5,173 bases of DNA from an uncultured Erysipelotrichaceae bacterium. Lineage in GTDB: Bacteria; Bacillota_I; Bacilli_A; Erysipelotrichales; Erysipelotrichaceae. Of this stretch, positions 1 to 5,173 are shown piece by piece (positions within the stretch are counted from its first letter, which is position 1; each line of letters begins with the position of its first letter). The stretch is taken from positions 1 through 5,173 of the forward strand of contig CADCPE010000177.1 in assembly GCA_902803275.1 (NCBI GenBank), read 5' to 3'. The notes beneath the pieces were generated by a model. That model ran no database searches. It was not told the origin of the DNA and saw only the letters and a program-made list of their open reading frames with translations. A program made the translations under genes and the position numbers.

Positions 1-1
1 A

Positions 2-574
2 GACGTCAGAAAGCTCGGCATCGAAAGCGGCGACTTCATTGGTCTTGAACCGCGTTTCACGATGAATAACGGCTATATCAAATCAAGGTTTATCGACGAC
101 AAGGCCTCAGCTGCGCTCTGCCTTTGTGTGATGAAGGATCTTAAGAAAGCCAAGGTAGAATTAAACCGTAAAGTCTACATGTATTTTGCGATGTATGAAG
201 AGATCGGACACGGAACGACCTGGCTTCCTGAGGGAGTCAAAGATGTTCTGGCAGTCGATATCGCTCCTCTTGGACCGGAGCAGAATTCAGACGAAAAGAA
301 GGTCTCGATCTTCGCGAAGGACGCAAAATTCCCTTATCACGATGTGATGACCAATGAACTGAGAGCCTGTGCCAGAAAGGCCGGGATCGATCATGTGATG
401 GATGTCTTTACTCCACACTACGAAACAGACGGCAACGGTTCGATCATGGCGGGCTATGATATAAGACATGCCGCAATCGGCCCGGGCACCGCAAACACTC
501 ACGGGTACGAGCGTACGCATATCGATGGATTGAAGAATACCTATCTTTTATTAATGGAGTATATTGCCAAGTAG
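2..574 (+). CDS. M42-family metallo-aminopeptidase, 3' part (5' end outside window)
   Basis: This is the C-terminal 190 residues of a cytoplasmic dinuclear-metal aminopeptidase of the M42 (glutamyl aminopeptidase / TET-like) family. The reading frame is open from base 2, so the gene starts before the window; M42 proteins are usually about 340-360 residues, so roughly the first 150-170 are missing, including the first metal-binding His. Visible motifs, in order, are: the return into the catalytic domain with SRFIDDKAS, whose first Asp (bases 95-97) is the expected bridging metal ligand; YEEIGHG, with the catalytic Glu and a metal-ligand Glu (197-202); AVDIAPLGP, with a ligand Asp (257-259); and THGYERTH, with the last ligand His (500-502). 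All expected ligands in the visible part are present, so the enzyme looks active. The family removes N-terminal residues from peptides, usually as a large oligomer. The exact residue preference cannot be read from this fragment. The next gene starts 18 bases downstream on the same strand with no terminator between. Confidence 0.9.
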   Translation, partial: DVRKLGIESGDFIGLEPRFTMNNGYIKSRFIDDKASAALCLCVMKDLKKAKVELNRKVYMYFAMYEEIGHGTTWLPEGVKDVLAVDIAPLGPEQNSDEKKVSIFAKDAKFPYHDVMTNELRACARKAGIDHVMDVFTPHYETDGNGSIMAGYDIRHAAIGPGTANTHGYERTHIDGLKNTYLLLMEYIAK

Positions 575-592
575 CAGTAAAATATATAAGAA

Positions 593-3025
593 ATGATCAC
601 AGCAAGAAGACTACTAGGATTAGCGCTTATTCCGTTCAGTACCACATTGATATTGTATTTTGTGCTGCAGAGCGGCAGATATTCACGGCTGAGTGATAGA
701 CGCAAACAGATCATAGTCGGTATCATCTTCGGTATCATAGCGATCATTGCGACAGAATTCGGTGTTCAGTATAACGGTACGATCATCAACGTCAGAGATG
801 CGGCTCCGCTCTGTGCCGGACTGTTTTTCGGACCTTTGGCCGGAATAATCAGCGGTCTGATCGGCGGTATCGAAAGATGGTTCTGTGTCTACTGGGGCGG
901 CGGTTATTACACCAGGATAGCCTGCAGTATCTCAACGATCGTCGTCGGTTTCATTGCGGCTTATTTCCGCAAATATATGTTCGCCAACCGTTCCCCTGAA
1001 TGGTATCTGGCACTGTTTATCGGTTTTTTCAGTGAGACCTTCCACATGATCATGATCTTCCTGACCAATCTTGAATATGTCAAGACGGCCTTTACCTATG
1101 TACAGACATGTTCGGGACCGATGATCACCATAAACGCCATCACTGTCGGGCTGGTTGCTTTCTTCATTCAGCGCATAGAAAGAGAAAGCCTGAACAAGAA
1201 AGCTGTTCCGACCATTTCTTCACAATATCAGCGATCACTGATAGCTGTCGTCGTGGCCGGTTTTATCGTCACGACTGCAACAACTTATATAATTGAAAGG
1301 CAGCTTTCGCTTATCGATATTTTCAACAAGACGATCGACGGCATTCTTGAAGTTTATACGGACGGACAGGGAAGGCTTAACGAAAGGATGCAGACCATGG
1401 CCAGAGAGATAGCCGAAGACTTCTACCATGATCTCAACTATGATATCGACTGGCTGGCCAATTATTACGGTGTCGATGATGTGGTGATTTTTGATACGGA
1501 CGGAAACGTTCTTGAAAGCACCAACAGGGATTATCTGGGCAAAAACATCAAGAACCTTAAATACTTTGATGTTCTGACTGACTTCCTGGAATACAGGGAA
1601 TACAGGCATGTCAAAACCTTTGATCTAGGGCTTAATGAAGTAGATGATAAAGGAACGATCAGAAAATACAGCGGCATCTATTACGAAGACAAATTTGTAG
1701 CTGTTGCATTCGATAAAGAGAAATATGACGAAAATCTTGATCGTGCCATGGAGCTTGCCGTCAATAACCACAGCATCGGAGAGTGGGGTTCGGTAATGAT
1801 AGTAGATGAAAACGGCTATATCGTTTCCGACAAACTGGGTTTTACCGGAAAACACATCAGTGAAGTGGGACTGGAGACCAAAGAGTCTGATTTTAAGACC
1901 TACAGCCGCTATGAAACAAGGATCGATGATATAGACTATTACTATACGCTTACAGATGTCGACACCTACAAGATCTATGCATTCTACGCCAAGACTGAGG
2001 CGGACTTCACCAAGAATCAGTCAACACTGATGAACTACTTCATGCAGACGATGGTATTCGGACTGCTGTTCGTGGGTATCTACTATATAACAAAAAGACG
2101 CATCGTCAACAGTATCGATCAGGTCAACAGATCTCTTGACAAGATAACCGAAGGCGATCTGGAGACAACTGTCGATGTCAAGAACAACCTTGAATTCATC
2201 TCGCTGTCCAACGGCATAAATGTGACGGTCGAATCCCTGAAGCACTTCATCAAGGAAGCAAACGAGAGGATCGATGCCGAGCTGGAATACGCAAAGGCCA
2301 TTCAGTTCTCAGCCCTTCCTACCGAATTCCCGGCTTTCCCTGATCATAATGAATTCGATCTGTATGCCCTGATGGATCCGGCAAAGGTCGTCGGCGGCGA
2401 CTTCTATGATTTCTACATGATCGATGATGAATCGCTGATCTTCCTGGTTGCCGATGTTTCGGGCAAGAGTATCCCGGCTTCGCTTTTCATGATGCGCTCA
2501 AAGACGATGATCAGAAACTATGTAGAGACAGGTGTTTCTTTGGGCGAGGTGCTGACAAAGGCCAACAGCAGACTGTGTGAAGGAAATGATGCAGGCATGT
2601 TCGTAACGACATGGATCGGCAATCTGAACCTGAAGACCGGTGAACTCAAATACGCCAACGCCGGTCATAACCTGCCGCTATTGAAGAGAAAAGACGGAGA
2701 ATTTGAATACATGAAGATCCCGGCCGGCTTCATCCTGGCGGGATTGGATGGCATCAAGTATAAGGAACAGACGCTGATGATGTCTCCGGGCGATGAGCTG
2801 TTCGTCTATTCCGATGGCGTTGTGGAAGCGACCAACCTCAATGAGGAACTCTATGGCGACGACAGACTGAAGGCCTGTCTGAACAGCCATCCTAAGGAAA
2901 CGGCTCAGCAGCTGTGTGAAAACGTTCTGGCTGATGTCAACAAGTTCTATGAAGGTGCAGAACAGTTTGACGACATCACGGAACTCTCGCTCAAGTTCCT
3001 GCGTTACGCGGAAACTGAAGACTGA
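593..3025 (+). CDS. Membrane sensor with LytS-type TM domain, dCache-like domain, HAMP and SpoIIE/RsbU-type PP2C phosphatase
   Basis: An 810-residue signalling protein. Residues about 8-193 hold six hydrophobic segments (near 8-26, 39-57, 71-92, 109-125, 137-157, 174-193) resembling the LytS/YhcK 5TM receptor domain, with NVRDAAPLCAGLFFGPLAG as the typical core. Another TM (215-234) leads to an extracellular region (235-482) with two PAS-like units (about 292-376 and 398-465), as in dCache sensors. TM 484-500, a HAMP (about 501-552, with TEGDL and a conserved Glu at 534) and a connecting helix (553-575) follow. Residues 585-805 are a PP2C phosphatase of the SpoIIE/RsbU group. Its metal-binding acids are present: D603 (GGDFYD), D621 (ADVSGKS), D741 (YSDGVVEA) and D793/D794 (FDDIT). 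The family dephosphorylates anti-anti-sigma (STAS) proteins on Ser/Thr; the substrate here is unknown and no partner gene is nearby. There is no histidine kinase or GGDEF domain. The ATG at 593 lacks a good ribosome site, but the next in-frame ATG (residue 129) would remove several TM segments. The ligand is not predictable. Confidence 0.93.
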   Translation: MITARRLLGLALIPFSTTLILYFVLQSGRYSRLSDRRKQIIVGIIFGIIAIIATEFGVQYNGTIINVRDAAPLCAGLFFGPLAGIISGLIGGIERWFCVYWGGGYYTRIACSISTIVVGFIAAYFRKYMFANRSPEWYLALFIGFFSETFHMIMIFLTNLEYVKTAFTYVQTCSGPMITINAITVGLVAFFIQRIERESLNKKAVPTISSQYQRSLIAVVVAGFIVTTATTYIIERQLSLIDIFNKTIDGILEVYTDGQGRLNERMQTMAREIAEDFYHDLNYDIDWLANYYGVDDVVIFDTDGNVLESTNRDYLGKNIKNLKYFDVLTDFLEYREYRHVKTFDLGLNEVDDKGTIRKYSGIYYEDKFVAVAFDKEKYDENLDRAMELAVNNHSIGEWGSVMIVDENGYIVSDKLGFTGKHISEVGLETKESDFKTYSRYETRIDDIDYYYTLTDVDTYKIYAFYAKTEADFTKNQSTLMNYFMQTMVFGLLFVGIYYITKRRIVNSIDQVNRSLDKITEGDLETTVDVKNNLEFISLSNGINVTVESLKHFIKEANERIDAELEYAKAIQFSALPTEFPAFPDHNEFDLYALMDPAKVVGGDFYDFYMIDDESLIFLVADVSGKSIPASLFMMRSKTMIRNYVETGVSLGEVLTKANSRLCEGNDAGMFVTTWIGNLNLKTGELKYANAGHNLPLLKRKDGEFEYMKIPAGFILAGLDGIKYKEQTLMMSPGDELFVYSDGVVEATNLNEELYGDDRLKACLNSHPKETAQQLCENVLADVNKFYEGAEQFDDITELSLKFLRYAETED

Positions 3026-3031
3026 TAAATC

Positions 3032-3054
3032 AAGCCCCAGGATCCGGGGCTTTT
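3032..3054 (+). terminator. Rho-independent terminator after the sensor phosphatase
   Basis: A seven-base-pair stem (AAGCCCC at 3032-3038 with GGGGCTT at 3046-3052) encloses a seven-base loop containing most of a GGATCC palindrome, and is followed by T3051-T3054. It begins six bases after the phosphatase stop codon. The T run directly abuts the stop codon (3055-3057 on the minus strand) of the convergent gene. Read on the minus strand the same hairpin is followed by TTGATTTAT, a poorer U tract, so it may also end the convergent transcript, less efficiently. Confidence 0.85.
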
Positions 3055-3672
3055 CTATATATTGAATATCTTTCTGAACTGTTCATCCGCCTGATCAAGG
3101 ATTTTGTCCCTGATCTTTTCATCAAGGACTTCATAAGCGGTCTCTCTTAACTCCTGACAATGAAACTCAAAAGGAAGGATCCATTTTTTCGGATGAGAGT
3201 CAAGATAGCTTTCATCGTATTTTCTGTTCCATCTGAATTCACATTGTTTATCACCAAAACCGATAGCTTTATCAAGATCCAAAGAAAAATCGCCGTCAAA
3301 TCCGTCACAGATGGCTTTGTCGATATAGCGGCAGTAGTGTGTTCCGTATTCAAGAAGACCATACTTCTTCCAGCAGTCAAACCAGGCGCATTTATGCACG
3401 GTAGAATAAGTGCTGTCACTATCTGATGAAAGTACGGAAGAGTTTTCATCCTTCTGCGCCGTCCATTCCCCATGGACAAGGAATGTGCTGATATCAAGAG
3501 GCTCGCTGTTTTCCAGAGCCAGTCTTCTCATCCGCTGTCCTCTTTTTATTCCATAAGCCATAGTGAAGTTTCTGACCGCTTCCTCGGGATCGTTATCCTC
3601 ATATACAAAAATATATTTGACGATAAGGGCATAGAGGAGCGCGTGATGTCTGATGCCGTAAGAGGTGTTCAT
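3055..3672 (-). CDS. L-2-amino-thiazoline-4-carboxylic acid (ATC) hydrolase-like protein
   Basis: A 205-residue soluble protein with no signal peptide or TM segment. I recognise it by overall pattern as the ATC hydrolase family: an N-terminal YGIRHHALLYALIVKYI helix, then YGIKRGQRMRRLAL (40-53), a conserved centre HKCAWFDCWKKYGLLEYG (93-110) running into THYCRYIDKA (111-120), and GDKQCEF (140-146). Six cysteines are present (95, 100, 114, 122, 144, 172). The named activity, known from Pseudomonas, opens the thiazoline ring of L-ATC to give N-carbamoyl-L-cysteine on the way to L-cysteine. Most Bacillota members are annotated by similarity only, so the substrate here is uncertain. No carbamoyl-cysteine amidohydrolase gene is in the window, which weakens the pathway assignment. 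The ATG at 3672 is the furthest upstream start possible: no ATG, GTG or TTG lies between it and an in-frame TAA at 3718-3720, and the N-terminal residues after it fit the family. It stands alone, convergent with the phosphatase and divergent from the SDR gene. Confidence 0.75.
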   Translation of the reverse strand: MNTSYGIRHHALLYALIVKYIFVYEDNDPEEAVRNFTMAYGIKRGQRMRRLALENSEPLDISTFLVHGEWTAQKDENSSVLSSDSDSTYSTVHKCAWFDCWKKYGLLEYGTHYCRYIDKAICDGFDGDFSLDLDKAIGFGDKQCEFRWNRKYDESYLDSHPKKWILPFEFHCQELRETAYEVLDEKIRDKILDQADEQFRKIFNI

Positions 3673-3678
3673 AACACT

Positions 3679-3684
3679 ATTATA
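3679..3684 (-). promoter_or_regulatory. Candidate -10 element (TATAAT) for the ATC hydrolase-like gene
   Basis: Read on the minus strand, a perfect TATAAT ends six bases before the ATG at 3672. The hexamer at the 17-base spacing (GTCATT, 3702-3707) is a poor -35 match. If used, transcription would start at or within a base or two of the ATG, giving a leaderless or near-leaderless mRNA. The six bases AGTGTT before the ATG contain no ribosome-binding site. The region is AT-rich, so a chance match is possible. Confidence 0.4.
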
Positions 3685-3691
3685 AAGATAA

Positions 3692-3721
3692 TTGTGTTTT
3701 GAATGACTCTCTGAGTATTAT
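3692..3721 (+). promoter_or_regulatory. Candidate promoter for the SDR and zinc-ribbon operon
   Basis: A TTGTGT hexamer (3692-3697), an 18-base spacer and TATTAT (3716-3721, five of six to the -10 consensus) form a plausible housekeeping-type promoter. It would start transcription near 3728, leaving a leader of about 25 bases before the ATG at 3753. The -35 match is only moderate. It lies in the 80-base divergent gap (3673-3752), beside the candidate -10 for the opposite gene, so the two directions could compete or share a regulator. I see no clear inverted-repeat operator in this gap. Confidence 0.4.
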
Positions 3722-3752
3722 ATGATGGAGAAAAAGGAACAGTAAAAGACAT

Positions 3753-4772
3753 ATGAAAAAAGTACTGATCATCGGAGGTACGGGAACGATCTCCACACCG
3801 ATCACAAAACTCCTATCTGAAGATGGCGATGTGGATCTTTACGTGCTTAACAGAGGCTCAAGAAAGGATGAACTCCCGGAAAAAGTCCACAGGCTTACAG
3901 CGAATATCAGAAAAGACAGTGAACAGATAAAGGAAATGATCAAAGATCTTTATTTTGATTCAATCATCAATTTTCTGATCATGGATAAAAATGACGCAAA
4001 GATGAACATCGACCTTTTCAAGGGGAAAACCGATCAGTTCATCTTCATCTCGACAGTGGTGGCTTTAGACCATAGTGTTTCCTGCAATGTCGATGAAAAG
4101 CTTCCTTATGGAAACAGATACAGTACATACGGGCGAAACAAGGAAGAATGCGAAAGGCTGTTTCTTGATGAAGCGGATTTTCCGGTGAGCATCGTCAGAC
4201 CGACCCAGACCTATTCCCTGAACAGGATCCCGCTGTCGGTAAAAGGCAAGAGTTACTGGTCAGTATGTTCAAGGATGATCAAAGGCAAGGAAGTCATCGT
4301 CCATGGCGATGGTCAGGGGGTGTGGGCCGGCAGCCATGCGGATGATCTGGCGAGGCTGTTCATGCCTCTGATCGCAAACAAGGAAACGATAGGGGAGATC
4401 TATCAGATCATGAATCCCGAATCATATACCTGGGATATGATCTATCAGGCTCTGGCCGACGAACTGGGCGGCACATACAGACCGGTCTATATCAGCAGCG
4501 AGCTGCTTGACGGATCAAAGAGATACAACTGGAAGGAAGCGATCCATGGCGATAAGCACTTCTCCAATATCTTCGATATTTCCAAGATCAGAAAGCTCAA
4601 TCCTGAATATGAATTTTCGATCGATATGAAAAAGGGGATAAGGATGTTTGTGGAATACATGAATAAACATCCAGAAGAAAAGAAGGAAGACCCGGAGTTT
4701 GACAGATGGTGTGATGATACAATTGAGAAGTATAAGAAACTGAAGGAAAGATTTATTGAAGAGATAGAATAA
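3753..4772 (+). CDS. Extended SDR-family NAD(P)-dependent epimerase/dehydratase-like protein
   Basis: A 339-residue soluble Rossmann-fold protein of the extended short-chain dehydrogenase/reductase type. The N-terminus KKVLIIGGTGTIS (2-14) is the nucleotide-binding loop, with Ser14 in place of the usual third Gly; I recall this variant in related clostridial proteins. Strand two ends in VLNRGSR (31-37); an Arg there rather than an acidic residue hints at NADP over NAD, which is inference. The catalytic pattern is complete: Ser100/Thr101 in FIFISTV and Tyr126-Lys130 in YGRNK. SIVRPTQTYS (146-155) is the usual post-catalytic strand, and HADDLARLF (195-203) is the usual substrate-domain helix. 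The last 35 or so residues are highly charged and probably helical. The substrate, a nucleotide sugar or otherwise, cannot be read. The best upstream ribosome site, AAGGA at 3734-3738, is 14 bases from the ATG, further than ideal, but the Rossmann motif starts immediately after this Met, so the start is firm. The zinc-ribbon gene follows two bases after its stop. Confidence 0.87.
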   Translation: MKKVLIIGGTGTISTPITKLLSEDGDVDLYVLNRGSRKDELPEKVHRLTANIRKDSEQIKEMIKDLYFDSIINFLIMDKNDAKMNIDLFKGKTDQFIFISTVVALDHSVSCNVDEKLPYGNRYSTYGRNKEECERLFLDEADFPVSIVRPTQTYSLNRIPLSVKGKSYWSVCSRMIKGKEVIVHGDGQGVWAGSHADDLARLFMPLIANKETIGEIYQIMNPESYTWDMIYQALADELGGTYRPVYISSELLDGSKRYNWKEAIHGDKHFSNIFDISKIRKLNPEYEFSIDMKKGIRMFVEYMNKHPEEKKEDPEFDRWCDDTIEKYKKLKERFIEEIE

Positions 4773-4774
4773 TT

Positions 4775-5152
4775 ATGTTTTTCATGATGGGGATCACTCA
4801 GCAGAGCAAGGATCTTGATTTTTCACAGCTTGTCACATGCGATATATGCGGAAGCTATGGCCGCTATTGCGTTTTTATGACCTATTCACTGCTGAGCCTC
4901 TTCCTTATTCCGATCTTTAAATGGAACAGACACTATTATGTACAGATGAGCTGCTGCAAAAGCATCTATGAACTGAGTGAAGAGGTCGGAAGAAGGATAG
5001 AAAACGGCGAAGAAGTAAAGATCACTGAGGCAGACCTTATCCTGCTGAAGAAGGGATATACGACAGAGGGTCATAGGAGATGTCTGAACTGCGGATACGA
5101 AACGGATGAGGATTTTGCGTTCTGCCCGAAGTGCGGGAACAGGTTTAACTGA
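4775..5152 (+). CDS. Small double zinc-ribbon protein
   Basis: A 125-residue protein with two cysteine clusters. The first pairs C22-x2-C25 (TCDICGSYG) with the adjacent C60-C61, across a hydrophobic stretch (33-49) containing FLIPIFKW; this resembles the small zinc_ribbon_15-like families, where the stretch belongs to the fold, though a single membrane segment cannot be excluded. The second is a classical C-terminal zinc ribbon, C103-x2-C106 (CLNCGY) and C117-x2-C120 (CPKCGNRF). Between them lies a charged, probably helical part (66-95). I recall similar proteins beginning MFFIMGI in clostridia; their function is unknown, so none is assigned. That similarity supports the ATG at 4775 over in-frame ATGs at 4784 and 4787. 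It starts two bases after the SDR stop, and the weak site AAGAGA (4759-4764) lies inside that gene, so translation may be coupled. The stop is at 5150-5152, and no terminator is visible before the window ends. Confidence 0.82.
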   Translation: MFFMMGITQQSKDLDFSQLVTCDICGSYGRYCVFMTYSLLSLFLIPIFKWNRHYYVQMSCCKSIYELSEEVGRRIENGEEVKITEADLILLKKGYTTEGHRRCLNCGYETDEDFAFCPKCGNRFN

Positions 5153-5173
5153 AACGGGATTTATCATAAAATA

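Noticed and set aside
564..592. A possible separate promoter for the phosphatase (TTGCCA at 564-569 with TAAGAA, or the AT-rich TAAAATATATAA).
   Set aside because: The -10 at correct spacing is poor and would start transcription inside the gene; the other AT-rich matches lack a -35.
593..1200. The LytS-like N-terminal domain suggested a histidine kinase.
   Set aside because: The C-terminus has PP2C/SpoIIE metal-binding motifs and no HisKA or HATPase motifs.
1235..2890. Several minus-strand open frames of 60-124 codons under the phosphatase gene.
   Set aside because: They are shadows of a long, motif-rich plus-strand gene and show no domain or ribosome site.
3160..3702. Plus-strand open frames at 3160-3426 and 3472-3702.
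   Set aside because: They are antisense to the ATC hydrolase-like gene, which has clear family motifs; their translations show no recognisable domain.
3722..3745. A seven-codon ORF (MMEKKEQ) just before the SDR gene, as a possible leader peptide.
   Set aside because: Its ATG codons overlap or adjoin the candidate -10 and would lie upstream of the likely transcript start; there is no ribosome site, attenuator-like structure or runs of one residue.
5124..5140. A CCCG/CGGG hairpin near the end of the zinc-ribbon gene as a terminator.
   Set aside because: It is only four base pairs, lies inside the coding sequence at the zinc-ribbon motif and has no U tract.

Overview
The window looks like chromosome of a Gram-positive anaerobe of the Bacillota, most like the gut Erysipelotrichia/Lachnospiraceae type. 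That reading rests on remembered protein family resemblance and moderate base composition, not on a search. All five genes look intact and ordinary in codon use. I see no tRNA, rRNA, insertion sequence, CRISPR array or phage gene.

Layout. (1) The left edge cuts into the 3' half of an M42-family metallo-aminopeptidase (2-574, +). (2) After an 18-base gap comes a large membrane sensor phosphatase (593-3025, +). It joins a LytS-type multi-TM domain, an extracellular tandem PAS-like (dCache-like) domain, a HAMP and a SpoIIE/RsbU-type PP2C phosphatase. (3) A compact terminator hairpin (3032-3054) separates it from a convergent gene (3055-3672, -) that resembles L-2-amino-thiazoline-4-carboxylic acid hydrolases. 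(4) An 80-base divergent intergenic region (3673-3752) holds candidate promoters for both directions. (5) An extended SDR-type NAD(P)-dependent epimerase/dehydratase-like protein (3753-4772, +) follows, with a small double zinc-ribbon protein (4775-5152, +) two bases downstream. The last 21 bases are non-coding with no visible terminator.

How they work together. The peptidase and phosphatase may share a transcript, but nothing suggests a functional link. The phosphatase is the one clear regulatory gene: by family logic it would sense an external ligand and dephosphorylate an anti-anti-sigma protein (STAS), or a similar phosphoprotein, in the cytoplasm. No STAS protein, anti-sigma kinase or sigma factor is visible, so its partner is elsewhere or unknown. 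The SDR and zinc-ribbon genes are probably one operon. The amidohydrolase-like gene is transcribed alone.

I found no clear new multi-gene system. The most interesting items are the architecture and orphan status of the phosphatase, the start of the minus-strand gene, where a perfect TATAAT lies only six bases before the only plausible ATG, and the lack of strong Shine-Dalgarno sites at all four visible starts.
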